Of a stretch of 64,000 bases of DNA, positions 12,501 through 24,057 are shown one piece after another. Where the stretch lies: assembly GCF_037975245.1 (NCBI RefSeq), contig NC_092566.1:1610001-1674000 (forward strand), given 5' to 3'. Numbering within the stretch: the first letter of the stretch is position 1; each line of letters starts with the position of its first letter. A program made the translations under genes and the position numbers. The DNA is from Apostichopus japonicus (taxonomy: Eukaryota; Echinodermata; Holothuroidea; Aspidochirotida; Stichopodidae). The notes under the pieces were generated by a model. That model was not told where the DNA came from, made no database searches, and saw only the letters and a list, made by a program, of their open reading frames with translations.

Positions 12501-15500
12501 ATGACAACGTTAATTGACACACCACTTAAGTTTACCTCTCTCTCATATCTCTATGGTTTGACCCTTCACTTGTCTATGCTGCAACGGATCAAAATATGTC
12601 TGCCATTTTTCTTTCTTTCTCGTTATTCTGTTTCTGATCGGGCATAGTCCAAGACTTCTCTGCAGCTTGTTAACCTGACCCTAATAGGCAAACTGAACCT
12701 GATATTCCCTCGTTATTTTCATATATATACTAGCACTAATAAAGACTAATGCCTGAACATTAACCTTTGTTTTCCTTACCAGTCGGTTGTTTTAAGGGAT
12801 CTTATCGGTCACCGTATCTAATTACGTGTACGGTAGTAACGGAATCTACATTCCTTTCCCACGCCGCCTAGCACGTCTGCCTATTTAGGGTTCTACTCAT
12901 ATACTCAGAAAGGCACGTATGAGTATACAGTATAGACACCATAGCCTATATGTATACTCATCCTGATGATAATAATAATACCTGCCAATATGCGTATACT
13001 GAAATGTACCAGCTGTTACCCAACGATCTACGGTAGATGAACACTTAAATAACTACATATGTTCGCCATGATAAGGGGCACAAGTAATTCAGCTGGAAGA
13101 TCATATACCTGTTTGTAATTCCGGGCCTCCCAGTGAGCTAAACTCTATCTGCTGGGAAGCTCAATGAAAGGCTATAGTTACTTCGGGTTCTTCGTTCTCT
13201 GTTTTATGAATAAAAAGTCTGCATTATGGAGAATAATTGCCACATGCTTTGAGAAACACTTCTAACACAGGAATATCGTGATCAGGTGTTCGGATGGTGG
13301 GGAGGACAGAAAGGAGGAGAGGGAGTGAGGGGTGCGCAAGAGAGGGAGGGAGGGGTAGGGAGGAAGGAAGGTAGGAAGATATATAGGATAATAGATTTTG
13401 TTAAGTGCTATTTCAGAAGCTTCTACATACTTTCCAGCATATTCCCAAATATTGAGATGGCCATTCATGACTTGATGCACTAAAATATCAAGTTAAGTGA
13501 CTGCAAAGTTTCCCCTATAGAACTTATACAGTGACGCGAATCAATGATATGACTGGATTCTGGATATCACTGATAATAATTCGACTCGACGCGACCGTAA
13601 AATGAAGTGCCTTGATGTAACTTTGCAGGAGATAAAGTCAAATCAGATTGAATATGAATGCCACTGTCAGTAAATATGATCTGAGCTGGCAGTAAAAGAA
13701 ACCCAGTCATTTCATAATTGGAGACCAGTCGTGCCTTCCTAACATAATGTGGGAGGGAAAGCGAGGAACCCCTTAGGCATGTAATACGTAGTATACCCCA
13801 AACAGCAAGATCCACTGATCCATATACGCTGTCAGAATATCCAGTTTGTCCTGTTCGCAAATAAACTTGGATTGAGGAATGTTGACTTGGTAGATTGATG
13901 GGAAATAATGAACGTCCAAAAGCTTTGAACGGATCTATACAGCTATACGGCACCAACTGTTTCTAACGTGTCTTAATTACCTCAGCGACACGTTTACTCT
14001 TTCTGATCCAAGTAATTACCACATGCTTGACATGTTTGACTATCCTCTGCTCAGACTGGCAAACCTCCAGACACCAGGTTGCCTGGAATGCCCTAATATA
14101 ATGATGACAACGCTAACTAGGACTGCATTTGCCTGCAAATACGCATAATTGTAGTGCGCGTGGAGTACTTTCCGGTTGCTCATGGTGTTATTTTTTGGCG
14201 GAAAACACACCAGGGAGTATAGTCATGTAGATACCTTAGTAAGGGCGCATGTGAGCGCCGTGACAGGCTCAGAATAAGTTGGCCTCGCAGCTAGCATCTG
14301 AAACTGCAAATGTGCAAAGAATATTTAAACGTTATGTTTCAAACGTCCAGTCATGTATGTATCGTTCACTTGGCCAGTAAAGCCAATATTTCAGCGCGCA
14401 AGCGCACTACAATATTTTAACGACTCCTTTTTGGTTGTTGTCAAGTATGTTCAGGTCTCTGTAACGTTTAGTTTTGCAGATTTATATATTTCAGATTCCC
14501 GACAGAGCTACACAAAGGGGAACAGCAAAGAAAAAAAACTGTTCTGAAAATAAGCAACCCCACAAACCTCCCTGTGTCCAACTTTTATAAGTTTCTGGTT
14601 AATCTATAACTGACCATATATTATCATAACTCTTTGTGAATGGGAAAACACGGCTCAATGTTATTAAACTCTCCTACACCCACCCCTCCCCTCCCCAAAT
14701 GAAAACGTTTTACCTCTACAATTGTTCTAAATCTTAAATCCATAGGACGGTGAGAGAAACATCCTGGTTTAAAATTTAGTGTCTGATTAAATCATGTCTG
14801 TGCCCCTACTATTCCTTCCTACTCAAAGTTTCAGACTACAAGCCAACGTTTGAACTACGAACTTTAAAAGCATGAATTGTTTCCTTGTTCGTCAGTCAGC
14901 AAGGGTTGGAGTTTGACGTCATCATGTCGGATCAAGTTATTTTAAGGAACGATCCTAGGAATACCTGACGTATCAAACACCAATCATGTAAATTACACTT
15001 GAGGTGTTGACGTGGCACTATAAACACATAGGAATGCAGTTTAAAACATGTTCCGATCATTATTATAGAATTGTGTTTTTCTTTGATGTCATTGATTGAC
15101 TTTTAATTGCCTTTAGGTATATACTATTCTCACAGTTTAATGCGATCAATGTAAGTAAATATTTCCCTTTTCAGTTGTTGATGAGGTAAATCTACCCCCA
15201 TCTTGTGTAACTAGTTGTGGTAACGTCTTAAAGGCAAACCTTAATGACCTGTTAATGTTCAGACAACATGTACACATCTCGGGCTGTTTGAATGAAACCA
15301 AGCCAAAATTAAGGCAGAATACATCGCTCTCCGCCGCGATTGGAACAGCTTTGCATTCCACAATGGATGTGTTGAGGTAAATCTTTTATAATTCCCATGT
15401 AAGCGATGTAGTGGTATTTGTTATTGCATGTTTACATTTCCGATTCTAATAACTTCAATCAGGAGTATAGCAAGCGATTTCCTGCTCTCTCATATATATA

Positions 15501-17611
15501 CAGTATGCAAGTATAATATCTTAATATTGATATATTTCATATATTGAAATTGTTTTGAGCGATATGCTTTTTTAGCATGTTGGGAGGGCCCACATGACGA
15601 TCAATGGAAAATAAACTGTCGATATGTCAAGTAATATATTTACATATTGATGTTAAGATGGTCATATATTGATGTTGATATATGATATATGTTGATATAT
15701 GTTGATATATTGCTAACTTTGATGCGGATTATGATTGACATTTCTCCAAAAAGTATTTTTGTAATCCGGACTGAAAATGGTTGTCTCAAAATAGTCCAAT
15801 TTAATATATCATTCAATCCTTACAGCGGCTTAGCATGCAATCTTGAAACGAAGTCAGTTATATTTCTCTCCGCCTGAGAACGTGTTTTGACCACTTGTGA
15901 CCTTTTGACATTTAGAGAGCGTAGTTGACGAATTCCCTGGTCTAAATTAAGAAACCGTCGGGGCTGCTGGGTACCACATATTTCCTCTTATAACAGGCAT
16001 ACCGAGTATACTGTGTGTGATTATTCATACCCACTAGCAAGTCAGACTCTATACTTTTAAGACAGATTTTTATTACAAAGTCGTTAGGAGAATAGCTTTC
16101 GATTAAATTAATAACATAACAATTATGAGAGGAAAAAAGTAATAAATCACTCACTGTTTGGGATATGCAAGGAATGTATGGACAATTCGGGGTGTACTGG
16201 ATACGCGAACCCGGGAATATGGGAATCATAACGTACAGACTACATGCACTTAAAACGAGCAATGGTGTTTAAATTCTAATGTTTATATATCAACTATACC
16301 GGCTGTAAAACTTCAAAGTCATAAAACGAAATTTTATTTATTGTAAACGGATAGATATAACAAGTTGATAAACCACTGCGTATATTAATTTCAGCAGTTT
16401 GGTGGTGACAGTTAGACACCCATATTGTATGGTCACTAAAGGAACTAACGGACAATAGATGTATTTTCCTTTGTATTCATATTTCTTTAAATTATTCATG
16501 GCTGTAGGCTAACCTTTAAACCGAAAACCTTCTTTTTTGTGTGTCATGTGTAGGGAAATAAGGGACAGAGCCTCGATTCTAGAAAAGTGATAGTTGAGAG
16601 ACTGTATACCACAATGCCCATGACAAACCCCTCCCCACCCCACCCCACCCCACCCCAACCCCACCCCGCGATGCATATGCTTTCGTAGCTGTTTGATCAT
16701 GATCCAATAACCGACAAAAACAATAATTTGATATATGTTGCATCATATATGTACACATGTTTAAAACGTGTAGGATTAATGATCACGTGGGCGCTCCAAT
16801 TAATTATATTAAAGTGAATGTATGAGAGGTAATGTCCGCTGTGATAACAACATGTCTGTGCAAAATCATATCATCATTAATGCTCAGTTTGCTAACCCTG
16901 GTAACTTACCCCCCTCCCCCCTCTCCTCCACTCCGCTCTCGATTCATTTCTGAAACATTATCGATGAAAATGAGAACTGATAAGAGCTAAACTGAACGTA
17001 TCATAGGAATCGTTACAATAAGTGTTGGCTGTATATAGTGTTCGAATCTCAGACATATTGGTATGTGTGTGGTATAACGTTGCCGTGTGATGCTGTTCGT
17101 GTAAGATATTAATTTGATAACAGATAAGTCCATATGATTAGCTTAATCTCCAATAAACACAGAAGCAACATTCCTTGTTTTAAGAACAAACACTACCACA
17201 AGTAATGTGTGCGTGTGACGTAACTTGTAAACGTCGGACTCGGCTTTGGAGGTCAAATTGCTTCAAACTTATATCGTAATGAATTTATTTACAACCTACG
17301 CGTATTATGGTACGTTTGCTTGGTCACACTGTCAATTAATATCCACGATAAGGTTTAAAACAAGACGAATGTCGTTACCGTGACAACACGAATGACATAC
17401 CCCATAACTGACCTTTGCCAGCATAGCGACCCATTCATTAAGTGAGAGATACATCACAATGCAATATAGGTTACGGTATACCCATACGAGCATTCTTAAG
17501 ACGCTAACGAAGGTGTGTGAGACATCAAAGTAATGCACTGCCTGACAAGATATCGTTACCACGATTTCCGGTCCAAAATGGCGCTTTAACCTTGTGAAAC
17601 TGTGTAACGCA

Positions 17612-17706
<95 letters not shown>

Positions 17707-18443
17707 TTTTTCAGTTTCCTTGCATTTTTGTTTTTTTAGTTAGGTAATCTATTAAGCACCTTAGCACAATATATTTCTTCTTCTTTTTTTCAGGCTAACG
17801 GGTAAAATCTTTTAACCATGACATTAATAAAGATAACAACTGCTCATATTTTTACAGCAATTGCAACTAAGTGAAATTGCCTTGCTCAAATTAGACAAAC
17901 ACAATTTGACAGAAAGGTTTCGATTTCATTGCTTAAAAAATTCCCGATATTGGTGTGCTGTTGCTTACAATGCAGTAGGTTCCCGAAATTTTAGTAGTAT
18001 ACATAGCCTATACATATAGCCTGCAGGTAACATAAGCTTTGTAATTAAATTCCAACATTTTAAGCCAACTTGAATAAACACGGTATATATTTCAACATGT
18101 GTGCGAATGTATTTTTTGTAGGCTACAAAAAACCCACAGCCATTGTTTTGATTACCATTATAAACTACCTTGCTTACGTAGTGTTTCTTATGTTATATGT
18201 TTTGCTAGAAATTGCTTGCATGCAATTTACCGTCCATATATGATATTTTCATGTGACCACCACATGTGATCTTCGGCTCATAAACTCCAAACTAACATTT
18301 GGGCTGAAATAAATCAATGAAAATACTCGACTTACACTAGAGATATAGACAGGTCCAGTGGTACTTCCCTCGACTCGAAAGCCCCATGGAGGTCCTCCTC
18401 TCATCCTCAACCTTATCCTCTCCTCAATAGTTGTTGAAGTCAT
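57..18443 (-). CDS. Synaptopodin-2-like PDZ protein, N-terminal part (two exons; gene continues left of window)
   Basis: The gene model joins coding exon 18443-18336 to exon 208-57. The first exon ends in phase 0 at a GTAAGT donor and the second starts in phase 0 after a TTCTGCAG acceptor. Together they give 86 residues plus two bases, forming a near-complete PDZ domain. It has a PWGF carboxylate-binding loop (residues 19-22), then GDEVVSING, then the helix-2 region and a final strand LELEI. The PWGF loop at the very N terminus followed by GDEVVSING is typical of the synaptopodin-2 family; PDZ-LIM proteins share PWGF but usually differ at the second motif. Family members are actin and Z-disc scaffolds. 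The family name is an inference from a short stretch, while the PDZ call is firm. The intron of about 18 kb carries tRNA genes on the opposite strand. Confidence 0.65.
209..2564. other. Left end of the long PDZ-gene intron
   Basis: No gene is recognised. An AT-rich stretch near 1731-1850 resembles the spacer of the tRNA-Pro units (it contains the same GACTTTCTGATATTA block) but has no tRNA after it, so it looks like an old, diverged unit. The rest shows only short chance open frames. Confidence 0.5.
2565..2636 (+). tRNA. tRNA-Pro (CGG), copy 1
   Basis: A 72-base cloverleaf with a 5-bp anticodon stem CTCGC/GCGAG around the loop TTCGGGT (anticodon CGG). The A box is TGGTCTAGAGG and the B box GGTTCGATTCC. 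Discriminator base C is at 2636, and a TTTT polymerase III terminator follows at 2643. The acceptor stem GGCCCGT/ACAGGCC has a C-A mismatch at pair 5:68. Confidence 0.93.
2948..3019 (+). tRNA. tRNA-Pro (CGG), copy 2
   Basis: Same sequence as the copy at 2565, including the C-A mismatch at pair 5:68. It is preceded by the conserved spacer block that starts near 2807 and followed by CTTTT. Confidence 0.93.
3455..3528 (+). tRNA. tRNA-Asn (GTT)
   Basis: A 74-base cloverleaf without intron. Acceptor stem GTCTCCG/CGGGGAC has one T-G wobble, discriminator G. Anticodon stem TCGGC/ACCGA is closed around a loop with anticodon GTT, and the T arm is GGTGGTTCAAGCCCACC. A TTTT terminator follows at 3535. 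It sits between two blocks of tRNA-Pro units. Confidence 0.93.
3529..5160. other. Intronic gap inside the tRNA block
   Basis: No tRNA and no recognisable protein gene. The plus-strand open frame 4354-4605 (83 codons, ATG start, CAG|GTATCG near its end) has no homology I can recognise and is best treated as chance. This 2.1-kb piece interrupts the series of tRNA-Pro units. Confidence 0.45.
5163..5178 (+). pseudogene. tRNA-Pro 5' stub
   Basis: GGCCCTTTGGTCTAGA matches the first 16 bases of the tRNA-Pro copies with one change and then runs straight into the spacer sequence TAGACTTTCTGAT. The join lies at a shared TAGA, consistent with a microhomology-mediated deletion between a tRNA A box and the next spacer. 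Confidence 0.7.
5320..5360 (+). pseudogene. tRNA-Pro pseudogene, 3' half deleted
   Basis: Identical to tRNA-Pro from the acceptor stem to the 3' anticodon stem (GGGTGCG). It is then joined directly to CAGACAACT, which in intact units lies about 110 bases beyond the tRNA end. The T arm, B box and 3' acceptor strand are missing, so it cannot be a functional tRNA gene. Confidence 0.88.
5601..5672 (+). tRNA. tRNA-Pro (CGG), copy with T4
   Basis: Full 72-base tRNA-Pro with both internal promoter boxes. It differs from copies 1 and 2 by T at position 4 (GGCTCGT), making pair 4:69 a T-G wobble next to the C-A mismatch at 5:68. The downstream terminator is GTTTTT. Confidence 0.88.
5932..6005. repeat. 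Short tandem repeat in tRNA spacer
   Basis: Four to five imperfect copies of a unit of about 18 bases containing CAGGAGTGTAGAATA. Its expansion lengthens the spacer before the next tRNA-Pro. Confidence 0.8.
6040..6111 (+). tRNA. tRNA-Pro (CGG), copy 5
   Basis: Sequence identical to copies 1 and 2 across all 72 bases, with intact A and B boxes and a CTTTT terminator at 6117. The flanking spacer is the conserved unit. Confidence 0.93.
6426..6497 (+). tRNA. tRNA-Pro (CGG), copy with fully paired acceptor stem
   Basis: Acceptor stem GGCCAGT/ACTGGCC pairs perfectly (A5-T68), unlike the other copies. The anticodon arm, A box and B box are unchanged. The downstream flank differs from that of the other units, and a CTTTT terminator is at 6501. 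Confidence 0.93.
6537..6606 (+). pseudogene. Degenerate tRNA-Asn-like relic
   Basis: Resembles the tRNA-Asn at 3455 in the D arm (GCAATtGaTTAG), the 3' anticodon region (CCGAAAGGTTGG) and spacing. It has lost the anticodon loop, the T arm and acceptor pairing. Confidence 0.55.
6979..7367 (-). CDS. Possible coding exon, function unknown
   Basis: A 389-bp stretch with a good acceptor (TTTCTCTTCAAG at 7368) and a plausible donor (GAG|GTAATA). It is open for 129 codons and rich in proline and acidic residues, including VPKPWKPP. Its end phase (0) would fit the PDZ exon at 208-57. Its start needs one base from an upstream exon, whereas the exon at 18443 ends in phase 0, so it cannot simply be inserted between the two. 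It could be an alternative exon or a chance open frame. Not recognised. Confidence 0.3.
7368..9940. other. Intron sequence without recognisable genes
   Basis: Short chance open frames and a C-rich tract near 8710. Nothing supports a gene. Confidence 0.5.
9945..10550. repeat. Diverged tandem duplication, about 313-bp period
   Basis: The block near 9978 (AGCGAGTACTATCCAAAG) recurs near 10291, and GTCACGTGACGTGGTAACC near 10157 recurs near 10472. Between them the two copies align over about 290 bases with small indels. The short open frame 9884-10108 lies in the first copy and is not conserved in the second. Confidence 0.85.
10600..11440. repeat. Degenerate repeat block
   Basis: Three shared motifs recur in varied order: CGACTTGARCAAGTCAAG (near 10679, 11156, 11332), TAGCACGYAAYAYATATCAT-like (near 10990, 11095, 11277, 11415) and ATCCTACCAGGCACTG-like (near 10820, 10975, 11215, 11398). 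This indicates an old array of roughly 150-200-bp units. Confidence 0.7.
11441..17612. other. Intron sequence without recognisable genes
   Basis: Contains simple tracts only, such as purine-rich GGGAGG runs near 13300-13380 and CCACCCC repeats at 16630-16670. The longest open frame (13567-13956, minus) has no recognisable motif, and an open frame of that length is expected by chance in 64 kb of AT-rich DNA. Confidence 0.5.
17613..17705. repeat. (AT)n microsatellite
   Basis: An uninterrupted alternating AT tract of about 46 dinucleotides, self-complementary and likely length-polymorphic. Confidence 0.97.
18336..18443 (-). CDS. First coding exon of the synaptopodin-2-like PDZ protein
   Basis: ATG at 18443 has A at -3 (GGAAAGATGA). 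It opens 36 codons that end exactly at a consensus donor AGT|GTAAGT at 18335. The peptide begins with a short lead followed by IRLRMRGGPPWGFRVEG, the first strand and binding loop of a PDZ domain, and ends PVYISS in the second strand. The next PDZ exon in phase is at 208-57. Confidence 0.72.
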
Positions 18444-21400
18444 CTTTCCTTATCTTCTGTTTCTTTTCCTGCCTCAGTCTTTCAAAATCGTATCCAAAAG
18501 AGGATTATAAAAAAATACCCCCAAAGTAACCAAACATTTGGGTGATATTGGAAAGGAGTAGATGGTGTTTCATCTAGTAATCCATTGACGGGAGGGACAG
18601 TCCCTCCTAATAGCAAAGAACATCCCGTAGGATGTACAGGGCATAAGACTAACAAACAGTCGGACGCAGAATGCCAGGGTTTGGATGGTAACGACGATGA
18701 CGTATGTACGTGCTCCCACTAACACATGCCTCACGTGCTAAGCTTAGCGTGAACACTAGCGGAAGGTATTTGTGAAGTGTTACGGGAGAGAGTCTTAATG
18801 AGCTATGTTTATGCATATTGAGAGAACAAAATCGTTGGCTGGGGGATGCATGGAGATTCCGTGAGATACCAGAGGTTGCAGTTGCGAGGTCCATGCATCA
18901 TCATCGTTGATGGGTAAGGTCTACTAACAACTCTACCAGATTAAACGAATTAGTTATATTTCACGGAGTGCAGCCTGGCATATTTAAAACAGAGTATGAA
19001 TTTTAACCTCTGTCATTATGAAACGTACAGTCAGTGGATATTCTCATCTGTTTAACTAGTTTGACATCTTAATCACCTAAGATGACAAACTTGAAGTAAG
19101 CCGGACCGTGCGAGTCACTGCTTCAACAAGTTTAAGCCCTTTTATACTCAGTTGGCTGCAGTAATCGCTTGTTTGTAGTCTGACTTAAAATCCAAGAGAA
19201 TTGGACATTTTAGACCAGTAAAACTTCGTTCTTCAAATATCTGTGGCTGGTAAACGGCAATTGGTACTTGAGACAAATATTTGCTAATTTGTAGGATAAT
19301 GAGTTTAAAATCAATTTGGTATGTTACAGACGAATGAAAACAATAGCTTCAATATACTGTACGTATATCGTCATCACACAACAATCCCATTTTAGTTTGT
19401 TACAGGCAAAATGTTAGTTTTCATCCTCTGTAACACCATTTGTATCATATCTTTACAGAATAGTTTTGGATGGAAGAGTAGAAATTATAAAACAATGGAT
19501 ACGATTAGTTATAAATGGAACGACATAACTGAAATTCGAACTTTTGCTATTTAGATATCTTTGTAAATAACATTTTATTTTGGGTTTATTACATAATCAA
19601 AAGAAGGTTATTTCAAAGTTGCGTCAGTACATACCAAATTTATAATTTTTGGATGAGTGAGTGGATACTAGTGGCCAGCAATCGTAGATGTTAGCAAAAC
19701 AACAACAAGTTTCGCAATTGACGTCACACAATGTACTTTGATCGTGCCAATGCACTGAGAAACAGCGCCCTCCCATAACCCACACCCCAATACCCAACTG
19801 CACATGAATTGATCCATTCTCTATTTATAGAACATCAATATATGACGCACCCCTGCCCCCTTTCCAACCCAACACTACAAAGCAAAACAAAATCATAAAT
19901 GGAAGATAGAGTATGCCCTTACTATGGTGACGTATATGATAACAAAAGGGTGCATGGAAATGTTATCTCGATTACGGTTAATAGTTGTTCTCTTTTTACC
20001 TCTCAACAGATACCACTTGCGCGAGAAAAGATTAATTGTAAAAAGTTTCATGTTGACGTTAAGTGTGATGATATCCTGTATGGTCTGATAAACCAGCCAG
20101 GAGCCACAGAGCACCTAATTATCTCATAAACATTACATACTTAGCCATTTTATCTGTCTGTAAATTACGCCAAAAGCCGGAAAGGCATAAATCAAGTTTT
20201 ATTTGTTACTGCCAGTTTCTAAATTACTTTCTTTGTTGGAATTTATTGTCACAACCTTTTGTTTGCTTATTTCAATCAGAGATTATGACTCCTTACGTCA
20301 TAAGGTAGATAGGAAATATTGTTCAATTGAATTAAAAATCTCCAAATGAAAGAATGAACACGTTAGCACAAAAATTTGCAAATTTTAACTTTCTACTAGC
20401 TTTTCTGACGTATTCAATACGATTTCTGCAAATTATGCTGCAATATCATTACATTTCTGTTGGAATCAATTAATTTATCTATAATTGAAAAGAATGTCAT
20501 TCTAAAGTTTCTTTAATCCTTTCAAAGCCAAAAAGAATAAAAAAAAATGGCCAAATTATTGTATCTCGAATCAGCAACTTTTTTTTGTTTTAATGAAGAA
20601 TAACTATTTCGAGGTAGGAACATATCACTCTTTTTTTTTCAATTTCCTGACTACATCTTAAATTTCTTTCAAAGAACAACCATCATGGATAAAATATATT
20701 TACCATTCAACAGATATCTTGTCAGTGTTATCCTACGTTGACTGCAGGTTTTATGATTATAACAACTGGAATAAACTGAACAATATCAAGGCATTGTAAT
20801 TGAAATTCTTCTTTGTTTTTCTTACTTTTTTAATTTACTTTAGCCGATTAGAATTCCTTTTTTTTAACATAGCCTATATTTAACTTCATATCCATGTTTT
20901 CATTCCACGAAAATATCACCTGTGTTCAGATTTCCATCGGTTAGTGACGATATCTATATGTATGGGTAACATAACAATCACAAAAAAAGACAACATTTGA
21001 AGGGCCTAGATTTTTCAGAACATACCGTTAAACTGACTTTGTGAGTATAGCTATCAGAATTTTAGTTTCTGGTATAAACATCTAGGGGCCCAATATGTAT
21101 GACTCAGGCACCACATGTGGTCCAATGTGTCGATCGTTTCTCTCCGCAGTTATTACATTAGTAAACTATATACTGGTGGGAACTATACTGCTCTACCATC
21201 CACCGTAAGCACGCAGCATGTTCTCGCCAGTCTGCATGGCCTTATATGGATGTGCGATTTGTTAGCGCTGTTCGACATAGCAGTACACAAACACTCCGGG
21301 GATATGTGCTATCTTCCTGAGATGAGCGCTATAGTTAGATCTCTATATACCATCGGTTGTTTAATTAACAGACAGACGGGAGTTGATCGCCCAGATAAGA

Positions 21401-23852
21401 ATGAACTTCCGTTACGGCGATTGCTAACACGTGATGTGACAGTCAAACATGTAGGATATAACCATAAACATGTATTTCGTCTAGTAATGCCTCCCATAGG
21501 TAAATAAAAAACAAATCGTCAGCTATTATCCGTCCGATTAAAATGTTTATATATTTCATGGAGGACTACGTAAGTGTTCTTTTTTTTTAACAGATTACAT
21601 TTCAGATCCGCCACAACGAGTATACGCGAGTATAGAAGAACACTTTAAACGCTCAGTTGATATAAAGTTTATTGAGTCAAACACGGAGGTAGTGGTCCGA
21701 AATTGTTTGTAATAATATCAAAGTAACACACTTCAGTCGTTACCCAAAATAACCAAACATATATGCATTCGCTTGTCAAAGTTTTTGTTTGGAAGGGGGG
21801 GGGGGACGGGCCAAGAACATCTCCGTGCCTAACACTATTTAAATTTACTTACTTTTATAGTTTTAAGTACTTTAGTAACTACCTTCACCCGTCGACAGTT
21901 TTTGATATTAAGTTGAGTATTCTGTAACATATCAAATCATGATAAAAACTACATCCGTGACGAAGAATTCTGCCATTAGGTTTACGACTCAAGCTTTTGA
22001 ATGGACATGAAGAGCGCCATCTTTATCAATTAGGTAACAATTCAGTTTCGAGTTTCAGTTTGTTTCTGTTCATATCCTCTTAGAGATGTTGGAGACTGGT
22101 AACATAAATATACACAATGAACAGAAACACAATGATGGCATTCTTATAGGACTTTAGGAGAAAAACAGAGAATGAGACCGGGAATAATAGAAAGTGTTTA
22201 AGAAGACAATTTTCATTCATAATTTAAGTGATGTGACTTGAAATGTGGAGAAAGGCATTATCACTACCACTGGTACACATATAAAATAAACGATCAATTA
22301 TGAAAATGTTTTTTTCTTTATTTTAGAGTAAATTTACTTAAATTTCAATAGGCCGCATTACACTTGATCTTCAACTAATTTACCAGGGATCTAGAATAAC
22401 AAACTACATAATTATGATATATTTTTTTAATATGACGGAGCATTGGTGAGCACTCGCGCAAAAAGAAACATCTAACGCCGGTAATCTGACCTAGTTTCGA
22501 ATAAGGTGTAACAGAAGTGTTAGACACAACCATCGATCCCAGAAAAATACACACATAGCTTGCTACCGTCGGTAATTATACACTAGTGTACAGTCAGTAC
22601 ATACAGCTGCGGTCAATACCCACAGCACAGTACACAAACGATACAGCGATGGATATCTCAGGTCCAGCTATAGATAACAATTAAGGTATCAAGTTTCATT
22701 ACTGTCTGCATTTTGTAGCGACACGAACAAACGTCACCTGCAAGCAACAGAAAGTTAACTTTTTCAGATGGCCGCACGCTGTTTGGGGCGAGTCTTCAAT
22801 GCCATTAATATCAGGGCAGTGATATGTTCGAACTGTCACTGACAAGCTATCTTAGGACTTTGGTGTAAAGAGTCAAAGAAATCCGAATAGTTGGCGTACT
22901 TTTTAAACAATATTTCTCCTAATAGTTCATGGTCCTTCGACGCAGGCACCAGTTTTGTGGCTTAGCCAAATATTACTCGATAATTGTGAAAAATTTGTCC
23001 GTTTCCCTAGGAGGAACCAGATTGGGACGTTTTCTATCATTATTTTATCTCACCTTCACCACTGGCGGGCTTTTATGAGGCTTATTGTATTTCCTTACAA
23101 ATATTCTGTCTAGTGTAATTTACAATTTGTTTTTATTTTAATTGCCTAATATGGCTTAATGTTTCCGAGATTTAACCCTTCCTCAACCCTGTCCTGTGAA
23201 ACCTCAAAGAAGTCTATGGACGAGAAGAAAAGCGCACCCTACAAAGACCTACGAAAGTCTTTTGCTGAAACTTTCCGTAAGCTTTCTTCTCATCAGCTAA
23301 TTATTACTAGCGGAATTGGTCAAACTGTGGTACGCTTTCTCTTAACGATAAAATTCTTTATTTGGACCTTGAAAATTTGCTCTTTTGTCAGATTCAGTGA
23401 AAAGGTATATACGGAAAAACAACAACTTATGTTCTCGTATCTCAGTTAAATCTTTTTGCACTTTGTTCTACATAACCTTTTGCTTAGACAGGTCGATGAA
23501 ATATATGACTCTACGGGTCAAAATGTCAGAGAAAATTACCGTCATTCACGACAACGGTACTGGGATGCGAAGTTGTTTTGTACTACCTGCTTCGTGAAAC
23601 TTTGTGTTGCCAATTTACACTACAACTAGTTCTTTTTATAAAAAATTGTAATAATTAATAGTATAGAATTTTTTGCGTTTAGTATTTTTATAAATACTAT
23701 AAATATGTTATAAATAATAATTTAAAATTAATTTATTAATATAATTGTTTAGTATCTTAAAATTTATTTTATCATTTTAAGTTGGCAATGCAATCGATCA
23801 AGGTTCACGGGCGTCTGCAGGCAATACATATTTGCGTTGACGAACTTTGTCC
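18444..23852. other. Intergenic region between divergent genes
   Basis: Upstream of both the PDZ gene (minus) and the pyrophosphatase gene (plus), so both promoters should lie here. Open frames at 19899, 21115 and 23159 (plus) have no recognisable domains. A G run occurs at 21796-21805, and 23636-23780 is extremely AT-rich, just upstream of the pyrophosphatase start. Confidence 0.5.
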
Positions 23853-24057
23853 ATGCACTGCCACATGTTGACTCAACACCTTCTCCGAAGGTTTATACCT
23901 CACATATATCCACAATTGCTGCAGAATTGTCCTGCAAAGTTTGCCACAGAATTATTTACGTCTGGAGGAAAACATCGCACGTACTTTGCTTCAACAATGG
24001 CATATAGAACAGTAGAGAGAGGACCACCGAATTCACTGGACTACCGTGTTTACTTCC
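23853..24057 (+). CDS. PPA1: Pyrophosphatase exon 1: mitochondrial-type leader and N terminus
   Basis: The frame is closed upstream by TGA at 23838. The first ATG (23853) and another at 23865 have weak contexts (T and C at -3). The ATG at 23997 has ACAATGG, a strong context. The leader is rich in arginine, histidine and hydrophobic residues with one acidic residue, and ends RTYFAST just before the second methionine. From that methionine on it matches the cytosolic N terminus ([14 protein letters not shown]). Donor is C|GTACGT. Confidence 0.88.

Noticed and set aside
13567-13956. 129-codon minus-strand open frame
   Set aside because: No recognisable motif or clear splice sites; about one such frame is expected by chance in this much AT-rich DNA.
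21115-21507. 130-codon plus-strand open frame upstream of pyrophosphatase
   Set aside because: No recognisable domain and no supporting splice or promoter signals; length compatible with chance.
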